From Actinocrispum wychmicini (GTDB lineage: Bacteria > Actinomycetota > Actinomycetes > Mycobacteriales > Pseudonocardiaceae): 64,000 nucleotides of DNA. This document shows positions 1-8,567 of the stretch, in pieces. The stretch is taken from positions 124,001-188,000 of the forward strand of contig NZ_SLWS01000013.1 in the NCBI RefSeq assembly GCF_004345645.1, in the 5' to 3' direction. A program made the translations under genes and the position numbers. The stretch's first letter is position 1, and each line of letters starts with the position of its first letter. Under the pieces are notes generated by a model. The model worked only from the letters and a program-made list of their open reading frames with translations, did no database searches and was not told the origin of the DNA.

Positions 1-318
1 GCCCTCGACGAGTACGCGCCGTTGGCCTACGACGCGACCCTGACGTACATCAAGGCGGTGGAACAGGTCCGGGAGAGCCCCGGCCAGGTCCCGTTGGACA
101 AGGCTTCGGTGTGGCACGAGCTGAGCAGCACCCAGACCCTGGTCGGCGAGAGCGGCACCATCGACTTCGGCGGCAAGGTGGACCAACGCTGGCCGTTGAA
201 CAAGTACGTGGCCGTCGTCCGGGTCAACGGCCCAGGCCAGACCCACCCGACCGTGATGGCCACCTGCGGCCTGCACCAGGGCGACCCACCGAGCGCCGCC
301 TGGTGTCCACATGACTAA
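1..318 (+). CDS. C-terminal part of a periplasmic-binding-type protein (5' truncated)
   Basis: The reading frame is open from the first base, so the gene begins before the window and only about 105 C-terminal residues are visible. The segment around GTIDFGG followed by NKYVAVVRV resembles the last strands of branched-chain amino acid/type 1 periplasmic substrate-binding proteins, where a glycine-rich turn precedes a final beta strand. The tail ends with two widely spaced cysteines (ATCGLHQ and AAWCPHD) that could pair outside the cell. Function is inferred from weak local similarity. A TTG at 22 is in frame but is unlikely to be the true start. A hairpin follows the stop. Confidence 0.4.
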   Translation, partial: ALDEYAPLAYDATLTYIKAVEQVRESPGQVPLDKASVWHELSSTQTLVGESGTIDFGGKVDQRWPLNKYVAVVRVNGPGQTHPTVMATCGLHQGDPPSAAWCPHD

Positions 319-707
319 CCACTGGTCAGCCCATTCCGGACATAGTCCGGAATGGGCTTCTTGGCCAGGGTCGCGGGGTCGACGAACACGTGCCGCATCT
401 CACCCTCGGTGATCACGGTGTCGCCGACCCGGAACACCGGGTGGACGATCAGGCTGGTGGTGCCGAGGTGGTGGACGTCCATCGCGATGTCGATCTCGTC
501 GTCGAACCGTCCCGGCCTGAGGAACCGCAACCTGCTCTCCGCCACCACCAGGTCATCGCCCTTGTCGATCATCTCCTGGTACAGGCACACCCGCGCCCGC
601 CACAACTCGGTGAGGGCGACGTCGTAGTAGGCGAGATAGTTGGCGTTGAAGACCACCCCTTGCTGGTCGCACTCGCTGTATCGGACCCTGAGCCGGTGAA
701 CGAACAT
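315..707 (-). CDS. Acyl-CoA thioesterase, hotdog fold (4HBT/YbgC-FadM type)
   Basis: A 130-residue protein, the usual size for single-domain hotdog thioesterases that hydrolyse acyl-CoA in the cytoplasm. The N-terminus reads VRYSECDQQGVVFNANYLAY, the 4HBT pattern in which the Asp and the GxVfxxxY turn form the active site. The rest alternates strands as expected (RFDDEIDIAM, TSLIVHPVF, GEMRHVFVD). The ATG at 705-707 overlaps the probable GTG start of the divergent YjbR-like gene by 12 bases, so the two promoters must lie inside each other's genes. The natural substrate cannot be told from sequence. Confidence 0.85.
   Translation of the reverse strand: MFVHRLRVRYSECDQQGVVFNANYLAYYDVALTELWRARVCLYQEMIDKGDDLVVAESRLRFLRPGRFDDEIDIAMDVHHLGTTSLIVHPVFRVGDTVITEGEMRHVFVDPATLAKKPIPDYVRNGLTSG
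329..357 (+). terminator. 13-bp hairpin after the truncated binding-protein gene
   Basis: GCCCATTCCGGAC (329-341) pairs perfectly with GTCCGGAATGGGC (345-357) around an ATA loop and is followed by TTCTT. It lies inside the last codons of the convergent thioesterase gene, so the same bases encode that protein's C-terminus and probably terminate transcription of the upstream plus-strand gene. Confidence 0.65.
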
Positions 708-1049
708 GATTCATTGTCCCGCCTGCGGGCCCTCTGCCTGGCTCTCCCCGAAGCCGAGGAGAAAGTGAGCCACGGCGAACCCACGTGGTTCGTGCGCAAG
801 GTCTTCGTGATGTACGCCAACCAGCACCACGACGACCGCGTCGGCTTCTGGTGCGCGGCGCCCCCAGGCGCCCAGGAAGCGATGGTCGCCGCGGACCCCG
901 CGAAGTACTTCCGCCCGCCGTACGTGGGCCACCGCGGCTGGCTGGGCGTGTACCTGGACGTGCCGGTCGACTGGGAGGAGATCGCGGAGATCGTCACCGA
1001 CGCCTACCGCGCGATCGCCCCCAAGCGCCTGATCGCCCTCCTGGACTGA
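696..1049 (+). CDS. MmcQ/YjbR family protein
   Basis: About 117 residues with the YjbR/MmcQ layout: an N-terminal helix ending LPEAEEKVSHG, then WFVRKVFVMYA, a central PAKYFRPPYVGHRGWLGVYLD, and a C-terminal helix with YRAIAPKRL. The fold (CyaY-like) is known for DNA-binding-like proteins of unconfirmed role. The GTG at 696 gives the expected N-terminus; a TTG at 714 is the alternative. Neither has a clear ribosome binding site. The start region overlaps the divergent thioesterase start. Family assignment is good; the molecular role is unknown. Confidence 0.75.
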   Translation: MNEHDSLSRLRALCLALPEAEEKVSHGEPTWFVRKVFVMYANQHHDDRVGFWCAAPPGAQEAMVAADPAKYFRPPYVGHRGWLGVYLDVPVDWEEIAEIVTDAYRAIAPKRLIALLD

Positions 1050-1153
1050 GCCGCTGTTGGGACGTTTGGGTGGTTCCATGTCCGTGGTGGTGCCTTGGCG
1101 GCTCCTGTCTGGACGACGTCGAGAATTCACGACTCGTCCGAGGAGTGCGGCAC

Positions 1154-1810
1154 GTGCCATTCAACCCGAACCAAGCCAGAGGTGCAGACGGCAAGTGGAT
1201 CAAGACAGGAGGAGCACTGGGCGCCGCATTGGTCGCCGGCGTCCTTGCGGCAGCGGGCGGCGGTGATGTGGTCACGTCGGTGGGTGCAGGGCTGGACGCG
1301 GCGGCCGGTCGCAGCACGGGCAGCACGAACAGGGCGACCAGCCGGCAAGCCGCGAAGACCGGGGACGAGGCCAAGGCATGGGAACGTTTGGCGCTCAAGG
1401 AACTCAAGAAGGATGTGCGGCACCGACTTCGGTGCGCTGTCCAGTCGCGCGGCCAGGTGCGGCAGTTCTTCGTCAAGCACCCGTGTGACAAGCTCGACCA
1501 GTTCCTGTTCGCGGTGAGTGACGCGAAAGGTGACGTTGTCGTCGGCTCGGTCATGTGGGTGAAGATGCCGTCGTCCGCTGCGGCAACCCAGCTCAAGCAG
1601 TTGGAGGACACGCCCGGAACCGGCGACGTGACCCCGTTCGGAACCGAGGTGCTGCAACTCGGCGGATTCCAGTTCACCGGCGAGCACTATCGGTCCCGCC
1701 TGGACGGATCCCTCGTCGTCATCGCGGAAACCGAACCTGTACGTGGGCATCCCTCCGACAGTCTGCTCAACGATGTCGCCACGGTCGCTGTGGTGCTGCC
1801 GCCGAAGTGA
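1154..1810 (+). CDS. Uncharacterised protein with one hydrophobic segment
   Basis: I do not recognise this 218-residue protein. GTG at 1154 is chosen because GAGGAG sits 8 bases upstream; a second GTG at 1145 overlaps that site. The N-terminus (NPNQARGADGKWIKTGG) has the look of short phage-structural or peptidase tags of the form NPxQxRxxxGkW. It is followed by a small-residue hydrophobic stretch at about residues 20-40 that may be a membrane anchor or signal. The remainder has two cysteines and several strands (FLFAVSDAKGDVVVGSVMW, SLVVIAETE), suggesting a compact extracytoplasmic beta domain. No function is proposed. Confidence 0.6.
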   Translation: MPFNPNQARGADGKWIKTGGALGAALVAGVLAAAGGGDVVTSVGAGLDAAAGRSTGSTNRATSRQAAKTGDEAKAWERLALKELKKDVRHRLRCAVQSRGQVRQFFVKHPCDKLDQFLFAVSDAKGDVVVGSVMWVKMPSSAAATQLKQLEDTPGTGDVTPFGTEVLQLGGFQFTGEHYRSRLDGSLVVIAETEPVRGHPSDSLLNDVATVAVVLPPK

Positions 1811-1865
1811 GGACTCGGGCAAATCCAGTGGCTGCGGGGCCGTGCCCGTGCCGATACTGCTGTAT

Positions 1866-2309
1866 ATGGCTGTGATCCGCCGGGCTGTGCCGCGCGACGC
1901 CGATGACGTGGTCGGACTCGTTCGCGAGTTCTACGAGCTCGACGGCCATCACTTCGACGCGCGCCGGGTGCTCAAGGGCCTTGCTCCGCTGCTGGTCGGC
2001 GACGAGCATGGCCAGGTCTGGCTCGTGGTCGACGGTGGTCTGGTGGGGTACGCGGTCGTCACCTGGGGCTGGAGTCTGGAATCAGGCGGGCGTGACGCCC
2101 TGCTCGACGAGATCTATCTGCGGGTCCGTGGCGCGGGCATCGGGCTCGCGTTGCTGACGCACGCACGGATGGCCGCGGCGCTGGCCGGCGCCAGCCGGAT
2201 GTTCCTCGAGACTGAGTCCCACAACGATCGAGTGCGTGCCTTCTATGCCCGAAGTGGATTCACCGCGGACGATTCGATCTGGATGAGCCGCGATATCGGG
2301 CCGCTGTGA
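1866..2309 (+). CDS. GNAT family N-acetyltransferase
   Basis: A 147-residue protein with GNAT architecture. The N-terminal strand is IRRAVPRDADDVVGLV, the central strands are VWLVVDGGLVGYAVV, and the acetyl-CoA-binding loop region is LDEIYLRVRGAGIGLALL in place of the canonical RxxGxG/A. The final segment, ETESHNDRVRAFYARSGF, is the classical C-terminal GNAT motif (N...A..FYxxxGF). It should transfer an acetyl group from acetyl-CoA to an amine; the acceptor is unknown. The ATG at 1866 lacks a strong ribosome binding site but fits the family N-terminus. A strong hairpin directly follows the stop. Confidence 0.88.
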   Translation: MAVIRRAVPRDADDVVGLVREFYELDGHHFDARRVLKGLAPLLVGDEHGQVWLVVDGGLVGYAVVTWGWSLESGGRDALLDEIYLRVRGAGIGLALLTHARMAAALAGASRMFLETESHNDRVRAFYARSGFTADDSIWMSRDIGPL

Positions 2310-2310
2310 A

Positions 2311-2340
2311 GCGGTTGGGCCGGGCGCCCGACCCAACCGC
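2311..2340. terminator. Bidirectional hairpin between convergent genes
   Basis: GCGGTTGGG (2311-2319) pairs with CCCAACCGC (2332-2340), with an inner CGGGCGCCCG that extends the helix. It fills the gap between the convergent acetyltransferase and S41 protease genes and has no T tract on either side, as is common for actinobacterial terminators. Confidence 0.7.
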
Positions 2341-2346
2341 CCGCGT

Positions 2347-3715
2347 TCACCGCACGCTGGCGAGGTAGGCGACCGCGGCGTCGAACGACGTGTCCAGGTT
2401 GTTGTCCAGTTCGTAGTCGCTGAACACCCCTGGTGTCACCTTGTGCGGAGGGATTCCGGCGCCGTCGAAGGTCGTTCCGGCCCTGGTGCGGAACTCCTCG
2501 TTGGGCAGCCCGAACACCCAGCCGTTCGGCAGCGCCCGGTTGAGGACGTCCGAGAACACCCCCTGCGTGTTCTCGCCGATCCGGTACGGGGTCGGCGTGC
2601 GGGACATCATCGCCTGGGTGAACGTCTCACCGGCGCTCTTGGTCAGCGGACTGGTGAGCAACGCGATCGGACCGGTATAGGCCGTACGGCCATTGGGCTC
2701 AACCCACTGCGGCTGCGGCCTGGTGAACCGGGTCGGATCGGTCGCGTCGTTGCGTGCCTGCACAGCGTAGGCACGGTAACTCGAACCGCTCAGCCGCGCG
2801 GCCAACTGCAGGCCGAGAGCATCCGAGCCACCCTTGTTGTCGCGTACGTCAACGATGAGTCCACGCAGCTTGCACACCGGGTTCTGGGTGAAGATCTCGT
2901 CCAACGCGCTGTTCAGTACGTCCGAGTCAGCCTGGAAGTAACTCGGGTCGACATAGCCAGAGAACCCGGTCACCCGAAGATATCCAAGCCCACCAGGAAG
3001 ACTCGCGTACCCGATCTGCTTGTTCGCCCATAGCTGCAAAGGCCTGCCGACATCGCGGCGCTCGATCAGGTCCTTGATCCGACCCTTGACTGTCGGGTCG
3101 TACGGCCGAGTGCCCGACCGGACCGCCGATCGTCCCCTTGCTGTCGGTCAACTGGGTGTGCGCGTCGCGTAGCACGCCAAGGATCTCACGCAACTTGGTG
3201 GAAAGTTCGTCCGCAGTGTGTATCTGAGGACGATAGGTCGCCCGAATCCCTTGCCAGTCAACACCCTTGGCCGCGAAGAACGGATAGTTCTCAGCGAACG
3301 TCTGCCAGAAGACATCGAACGACGTGACCGGATCGGTCGGCATCGGAGCAGTGCACCGCCCCGGCAGCGCGGACAGCCGCGTGAGGTTGACACCCGCGGC
3401 CTTTCCCGCCACCTGCAGCACCGCGTGCCCACGGCCCTGCGGCTCGAACGTGAGAAGCGGATGCCCATTGTCAGTGAACGCCACCGAACCGTCCGGCCCA
3501 CTGGCCCCACGTTCCGCACTGAGCAAACCGGACAGACAACTTATCGACGTGGTCTCATAGGTCCTGAGTGACGTGCGGTCGATGGCCAGGATCAAGCCGT
3601 AACCATCGGTCCGCCAGAACCCTTCCACCCCTTGGGATGCCGCCGCCGAGGCGGTCAGGGGAGTGACGATGGTGAGTGCGATCGCGGCCACCATCGCGGT
3701 GCTCATGATCTTCAT
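2347..3715 (-). pseudogene. Secreted S41 (tail-specific) peptidase, frameshifted
   Basis: Two minus-strand frames together make one S41 peptidase. The upstream half (from ATG at 3713-3715) starts with a Sec signal peptide (about residues 1-27, ending ASAAAS) and the N-terminal S41 region, including VLRDAHTQLTDSKG. The downstream half carries the catalytic core: strand GYLRVTGFSGY, then RGLIVDVRDNKGG, and the active-site Ser motif TKSAGETF. The frame changes between about 3108 and 3130, just after the QLTDSKG segment. Without the shift the product would be about 450 residues. Either the gene is broken or the assembly has an indel; the protein on both sides is otherwise well conserved, favouring a recent event. 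Confidence 0.75.
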
Positions 3716-3940
3716 GACGCAGAGGCTAGGAAGCGGCCATCTAACCGAACATCCGTCCCTGGGCCCATCGGAACTTCAGGGGTTCCCCCGAGGCCGTACA
3801 AACTAGTTCGGTTCGTACCGGCCGTCCATCGGAGCCGAAGACCCAGGAAGCTCCGACCTGCCGTGCCTGGCCGTGCTGGTGAATCGGTAACGACGGCTGG
3901 ACCTGGGCGATATCCGACACTGAAGCTTAAGGAGCGTGAG

Positions 3941-4486
3941 ATGGCGGATGCTTTACGGCCTGACGTTCAGGCGGCCAAAGACAGGATGCAGGCCAAGCTT
4001 GGCGCCGGCCGCGAGATCAAGCGGCTTGTCGACTACCTGTGGGAAGGCGAACAAGTCGAACTGATGGCGAGCGGCACCTACGGTCCAGGCGTTGGGCTTG
4101 TCGTCTTGACGGATCGGCGCCTGTTGTTCCTGAAGGACGGCGTGATGCGTCAGGTCACCGAAGACTTCCCGCTGGACAAAGTGTCTTCGGTCCAGTGGTC
4201 GGCGGGGCTCGCGCTTGGTTCGTTCACCATCTTCGCGTCGGGCAACAAGGCCGAGATCAAAAGCATAAACAAGAAGGACGGCAAGCAGATCGCGGATGCG
4301 GCTCGCGAGCGCCTCGCGAATCGAGCGCACCCGAATCCGTCGACCCCTCCTGCTGTCACCGCGGTGCATGGTTCGACTGGCGATGTCTACGAGCAGCTTC
4401 GAAAGCTTGGCGAGCTGCACGAAGCCGGCGTTCTTACTGCCGACGAGTTCAACACGAAGAAGCAAGAACTACTGAATCGGCTGTGA
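3941..4486 (+). CDS. PH-like domain protein with C-terminal SHOCT domain
   Basis: A 181-residue cytoplasmic protein. Residues about 30-125 form a bacterial PH-like domain (GEQVELMASGTY, VLTDRRLLFLKDG, DFPLDKVSSVQW, TIFASGNKAEIKSI). The last 30 residues (LRKLGELHEAGVLTADEFN) are a SHOCT domain, a short oligomerisation module often found at protein C-termini. ATG at 3941 is supported by AAGGAG seven bases upstream. Such proteins are widespread in actinobacteria and of unknown function; binding partners or membranes through the PH fold is the usual suggestion. It stands alone, with over 200 bp of gene-free DNA before it and nearly 500 bp after. Confidence 0.85.
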   Translation: MADALRPDVQAAKDRMQAKLGAGREIKRLVDYLWEGEQVELMASGTYGPGVGLVVLTDRRLLFLKDGVMRQVTEDFPLDKVSSVQWSAGLALGSFTIFASGNKAEIKSINKKDGKQIADAARERLANRAHPNPSTPPAVTAVHGSTGDVYEQLRKLGELHEAGVLTADEFNTKKQELLNRL

Positions 4487-4974
4487 CCTGAACCGCCGCG
4501 CTCCGCTCGCGGGCGGAGCAAAGCAGCCGACTGAGAACCGCCGCACGAGGGCTCCACCAGCGGCGTGCTGCGGAGCAGTTGATCGGATTGAGCCCGCTTG
4601 ACCGGCTTGGCAGCGCGACAGAAACGGCCGGTCCACAGCGCCTGACCTCAACGGTCGCTGGTCGTGGTCGCCCCCCGACCAGCGGTAAGTAGCACGCCAG
4701 TAGCACGCGATCATGCTAGCCGGATGCTGCGCAGTCGATGACGCGTTCGGTCGCCGGTGGTTGATCACCCGGATCGTGCCCGTCGAGGAGCACACACCGA
4801 TACGTGACCATGGATGAGGATGTCGTCGACGTCGCCATGATCGAGCTGGACTGGATGCAGCGGCACTGGCCGCAGGCGATGCGACATGGCACGCGGGGGG
4901 CACGGCGGCGTCAGAGGGGCCGAAGAAGCGTCGCAAAGGGACGGTCCGCGAGAGCTCTACCAGCGGGGATGTGG
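4487..4974. other. Gene-free stretch upstream of the tRNA pair
   Basis: No convincing coding region was found in these 488 bp on either strand. It contains an 11-bp tandem pair (GTAGCACGCCA then GTAGCACGCGA at about 4689-4710) and an 18-bp inverted-repeat segment rich in GGTCG/CGACC near 4655-4690. Its position beside two tRNA genes suggests an old integration scar, but no integrase fragment or tRNA-end duplication is visible. Confidence 0.4.
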
Positions 4975-5048
4975 TGGAGCGGGTGACGGGAATCGAACCC
5001 GCATGACCAGCTTGGAAGGCTGGGGCTCTGCCATTGAGCTACACCCGC
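4975..5048 (-). tRNA. tRNA-Gly (anticodon TCC)
   Basis: A complete cloverleaf on the minus strand. The acceptor arms GCGGGTG (5048-5042) and CACCCGC (4985-4979) pair fully. The anticodon stem CCAGC/GCTGG encloses CTTCCAA, giving anticodon TCC. The T arm carries GGTTCGATTCC and the gene encodes its own CCA (4977-4975). Confidence 0.97.
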
Positions 5049-5117
5049 GTGCGCCGGCCGTGGGGGCCGGTGCGGATTAAGAGTAGCGGGTCGCGATAAG
5101 CTTCGTGGGCAGGACCC

Positions 5118-5194
5118 CGGGATGTAGCGCAGCTTGGTAGCGCATCCGCTTTGGGAGCGGAGGGTCGCAGGTTCAAATCCTGTCATCCCGACCA
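5118..5194 (+). tRNA. tRNA-Pro (anticodon TGG)
   Basis: A complete cloverleaf with acceptor CGGGATG (5118-5124) paired to CATCCCG (5184-5190) and an encoded CCA. The anticodon stem TCCGC/GCGGA encloses TTTGGGA, giving TGG. The T loop reads GGTTCAAATCC. The stop codon of the convergent gene at 5173 lies inside the 3' part of this tRNA. Confidence 0.97.
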
Positions 5195-6294
5195 GGCGAC
5201 CGGAGCAGGCGTGCGGTCGCGCGTTCGACTCTGGCGCGGCCGAAGCGCCTGATCAGGGCCAGGTAGAACACCACTGGTCCCACTGACGACCAGTTGTCGA
5301 CGCGGTCGGGGCGGAGCAGGTAGGTGATCACCGGTTCGACCTCGAAGGCGACGAACTCCAGGTGTTGGTGCTCCCATTTGTCCGGGACGCCTCGGGTTCG
5401 GCGGGCTTGGAGGTCTGCCGCGGTCAGGTCGTGCAGTTCGGCGGTGAAGAGCGCGCCCCACTGTTGGCGGTGGGTGTCGATCGTGAAGGCGAGCATCTCC
5501 AGGTGGTATTCGGACTGGTCCACCGCCAGTTCTTCGGCGATTCCCCGGCGCATCACGTCGTAGAGGTCCGATGCTGTCCGGCCGCGGGAGTCCAGTTCAC
5601 GGGACAGCGCCTCGTTCGCGGAGGAGCTCCAGGTGCCTGGTTGGGAGCCGACCTGGTCGCTGCGCCGCTGGACGGCCAACAGGTTGTCCGCGGTGACCAG
5701 TGCGACGTTTGTGCCGAAGCTGCAGCACATGAAGTCCGGTGCCGTGGCGGGGCCGGAGCTCAGGTAGCGGGCGCGGGGTGTGGTTCCGTCCGCGAACTCG
5801 CGGTCCAGCTGCTGGGTCGCCATGAACGTGTAGTAGTCCGCGTGCTTGAGGCGCAGGCAGGCCTCCGGTGCCTCGTTCACCGTTGTGCGGCTGACCACCA
5901 GGCCGGTGACCGCGTAGTTCGGCCCGTTCCAGAAGAACTGTTCACCGCGGTCCCGCCTGGCCTGCTGTTCCCGAGCCACTTCCGCGCGCCAGGCCGCCAT
6001 CTCGTCGGGCAGTTCCACGTCGACCGGGTCGATCACGATCCGGATCGACTGCTCGTTGATCACCTGCTCGCCGTCGCCCTCGACCACCAGCATGGGAGTG
6101 CGTAACGGGCCGAGTTGGAACTCGTCCGTCCGCTCCGGCAGTCTGCCGCGGGACCGGACCCGCCTCGTCCACGAGCCGAGTCGCTTCGTCTGGTCCTTGA
6201 GGTAGTCCTCCAGGAACACCGCGAGCAACAGACCGAGCAGGGCGCCGACGACCAGGCCGGTCGCACCGGAACTCAGCGTGTCCACGGCCCCCAC
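5173..6294 (-). CDS. Membrane-anchored protein with a divergent Nudix-like domain
   Basis: A 373-residue protein with one N-terminal transmembrane helix (about residues 10-32) followed by a large soluble domain. The region around residues 205-310 looks like a Nudix fold: strand FGTNVALVTADNLLAVQRR, then SSANEALSREL, then RGIAEELAV, which recalls the REUXEEXGU helix of the Nudix box. The upstream G/E pattern is only partly kept, so catalysis is uncertain. The C-terminal 22 bases overlap the 3' end of tRNA-Pro on the other strand. ATG at 6292-6294 places the helix right at the N-terminus. A similar family of actinobacterial hypothetical proteins is likely; substrate unknown. Confidence 0.6.
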   Translation of the reverse strand: MGAVDTLSSGATGLVVGALLGLLLAVFLEDYLKDQTKRLGSWTRRVRSRGRLPERTDEFQLGPLRTPMLVVEGDGEQVINEQSIRIVIDPVDVELPDEMAAWRAEVAREQQARRDRGEQFFWNGPNYAVTGLVVSRTTVNEAPEACLRLKHADYYTFMATQQLDREFADGTTPRARYLSSGPATAPDFMCCSFGTNVALVTADNLLAVQRRSDQVGSQPGTWSSSANEALSRELDSRGRTASDLYDVMRRGIAEELAVDQSEYHLEMLAFTIDTHRQQWGALFTAELHDLTAADLQARRTRGVPDKWEHQHLEFVAFEVEPVITYLLRPDRVDNWSSVGPVVFYLALIRRFGRARVERATARLLRSPGRDDRI

Positions 6295-6440
6295 TTCCGT
6301 GACTGGGCATCAGCTGGTCGGGTCACATTACGGCACCGTGACCCCGGGCGGTGGCCGGTGGGGCGACCTCACATAGACTTTCCTGGTAACCCTGGCCGTC
6401 GGTTCGCCGGGTGTTCCCACTTGTCATGAGGAGTCCTACG

Positions 6441-7829
6441 TTGAAGAGCACCGTCGAGCACCTGAGCCCGACACGGGTCCGGATCAACGTCGAGGTGCCG
6501 TTCGACGAGCTCAAGCCGAACTTCGACCGCGCATACCGCAAGCTGGCCAAGCAGGTGCGCATCCCTGGTTTCCGGCCGGGTAAGGCGCCCGCGCGGGTGC
6601 TGGAGAGCCGGCTCGGTCGCGGTGTCGTGCTGGACGAGGTCGTCAACGAAGCCATCCCGGCCAAGTACATGGAGGCGGTCAGCTCCGACGAGCTGAAGAC
6701 CCTGGGCCGTCCGGACATCGAGGTCACCAAGATCGAGGACGGTGACCACCTGGCGTTCACCGTCGAGGTCGACATCCGGCCCGAGATCACGGTGCCGGCG
6801 TTCGGCGAGCTGAGCGTCTCCGTCGACGACGTCGAGATCACCGACGACGAGGTCGACAAGCAGCTCGACGACCTGCGGGCCCGGTTCGGCACGTTGAGCG
6901 GCGCCGACCGGCCGGCCGAGGACGGCGACTTCGTGTCCATCGACCTGTCCGGCACGGTGGACGGCGAGGAGGTGCCGGACGCCGCGACCACCGGACTGTC
7001 CTACCAGGTCGGGTCCGGTGAGCTGATCGACGGCATCGACGAGGCCATTGTCGGCACGGCCGCCGGGGAGACCAAGACGTTCACGTCCTCCCTGGTCGCC
7101 GGCGACTTCGCCGGCCGGGACGCGGAGATCTCGGTGACCGTCCAGTCGGTCAAGGTCCGGGAGCTGCCCGAGGCCGACGACGACTTCGCGCAGCTGGCCA
7201 GCGAGTTCGACACCATCGACGAGCTGCGCGACAACCTCCGCGAGCGGGTCGGCATGAGCAAGCGGATGCAGCAGGGTGTGCAGGCCCGGGACAAGGTCCT
7301 GGACGCGTTGCTGGAGACCACCGAGGTCCCGCTGCCGGAGACCGTGGTCAACGCCGAGGTGGAGATGCGCGCCCACGACGCGGTGCACGCCTTCGACCAC
7401 GACGACGCCAAGTTCAACGAGTTCCTCGAGGCGCAGGGCAAGACCCGCGAGGAGTTCGACGCCGACATGCGGACCGAGGCCGAGAAGGCAGTGAAGACCC
7501 AGCTGGTGCTGGACTCGGTCGCTGACGCCGAAGGGGTCAACGTCTCCGACCAGGAGCTGACCGAACGGATCATCTACCAGGCGCAGCGGTTCGGTATCAG
7601 CCCGGACGAGTACGTCAACCGGGCCCAGCAGTCCGGCCAGCTCGGCGCCATCTTCGCGGACGTGCGCCGCGGCAAGGCGCTGGCGGCCATCGTGCGCCAG
7701 GCCACGGTCACCGATGCCAGCGGCAACACGATCGACTTCGACGCCCTGTTCGGCCCGGCCGAGCCCGCCGAACCGGCCGTGCCGGTCGAGGAGACCGCGG
7801 CCGAGCCGGAGACGGCCGAGGCGCGGTAG
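6441..7829 (+). CDS. tig: Trigger factor, ribosome-associated chaperone and prolyl isomerase
   Basis: A 462-residue protein collinear with trigger factor. Residues 1-115 are the ribosome-binding domain, with the signature GFRPGKAP near residue 45. The FKBP-type PPIase domain spans about 155-240 (EDGDFVSIDLSGTVDGEEV). The C-terminal helical arms carry substrate contacts, and the tail is Glu/Ala-rich. TTG at 6441 is chosen over the in-frame ATG at 6426 because GAGGAG (6428-6433) sits between them and the family N-terminus begins MKSTVEHLSPTRVRI. It is the first gene of the folding and proteolysis cluster with clpP and clpX. Confidence 0.97.
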   Translation: MKSTVEHLSPTRVRINVEVPFDELKPNFDRAYRKLAKQVRIPGFRPGKAPARVLESRLGRGVVLDEVVNEAIPAKYMEAVSSDELKTLGRPDIEVTKIEDGDHLAFTVEVDIRPEITVPAFGELSVSVDDVEITDDEVDKQLDDLRARFGTLSGADRPAEDGDFVSIDLSGTVDGEEVPDAATTGLSYQVGSGELIDGIDEAIVGTAAGETKTFTSSLVAGDFAGRDAEISVTVQSVKVRELPEADDDFAQLASEFDTIDELRDNLRERVGMSKRMQQGVQARDKVLDALLETTEVPLPETVVNAEVEMRAHDAVHAFDHDDAKFNEFLEAQGKTREEFDADMRTEAEKAVKTQLVLDSVADAEGVNVSDQELTERIIYQAQRFGISPDEYVNRAQQSGQLGAIFADVRRGKALAAIVRQATVTDASGNTIDFDALFGPAEPAEPAVPVEETAAEPETAEAR

Positions 7830-7937
7830 TGACGCTCTGAGCGAACGTGGGCGGTGTCGGGACGTCGACGCCGCCCGCCTTCGTTAATGTCGGTTGGTAG
7901 CGGACGAACTTTTCTTGGCAGAAGGCAGGCAGTAGCT

Positions 7938-8567
7938 GTGAGTGACATTCAGCTCCCCCAGGCCCGATACGTGCTGCCCTCCTTCGTGGAGCGCACGAGC
8001 TACGGGGTCAAAGAGTCCAACCCTTACAACAAGCTCTTCGAAGAGCGGATCATCTTCCTCGGCGTGCAGATCGACGACGCGTCCGCCAACGACGTGATGG
8101 CGCAGCTGCTGTACCTCGAGTCGGTGGACCCGGACCGGGACATCGAGATGTACATCAACTCGCCCGGCGGTTCGTTCACGTCGCTGATGGCGATCTACGA
8201 CACCATGCAGTACGTGCGTCCGGACGTGCGCACCACGTGCCTCGGCCAGGCCGCTTCGGCCGCCGCCGTGCTGCTCGCCGCGGGCACCCCCGGCAAGCGC
8301 ATGGCCCTGCCGAACGCGCGCGTGCTGATCCACCAGCCGTCGATCGAGGGCATCTACGGCCAGGTGTCCGACCTGGAGATCCAGGCGAACGAGATCCAGC
8401 GGCTGCGCCGCCAGATGGAGATCACCCTGGCGCACCACACCCGCAAGGCGCCCGAGGACATCCGCAAGGACATCGAGCGCGACAAGATCCTCACCGCCGA
8501 GGACGCGAAGACCTACGGCATCATCGACGAGGTGCTGCCGTACCGGAAGCTTTCGGCCGTCAGCTGA
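7938..8567 (+). CDS. clpP2: ATP-dependent Clp protease proteolytic subunit, ClpP2 type
   Basis: A 209-residue ClpP with the catalytic triad in place: Ser107 in GQAASAAA, His132 in LIHQPS and Asp182. The hydrophobic-patch, handle and NSPGG regions are intact. The N-terminus (ARYVLPSFVERTSYGVKESNP) and the segment SDLEIQANEIQRL match mycobacterial ClpP2 rather than ClpP1. It forms the peptidase barrel fed by ClpX, whose gene follows 281 bp downstream. GTG at 7938 fits the family start; a purine-rich stretch precedes it. In most actinobacteria clpP1 lies immediately upstream, but only 108 bp of non-coding DNA separates this gene from tig. Confidence 0.95.
   Translation: MSDIQLPQARYVLPSFVERTSYGVKESNPYNKLFEERIIFLGVQIDDASANDVMAQLLYLESVDPDRDIEMYINSPGGSFTSLMAIYDTMQYVRPDVRTTCLGQAASAAAVLLAAGTPGKRMALPNARVLIHQPSIEGIYGQVSDLEIQANEIQRLRRQMEITLAHHTRKAPEDIRKDIERDKILTAEDAKTYGIIDEVLPYRKLSAVS

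Noticed and set aside
4487..5194. Integrative element at the tRNA genes
   Set aside because: No integrase, excisionase or duplicated tRNA 3' end was found in the window.
6426..6440. ATG at 6426 as the tig start
   Set aside because: The ribosome binding site lies after it and the conserved N-terminus starts at the TTG of 6441.
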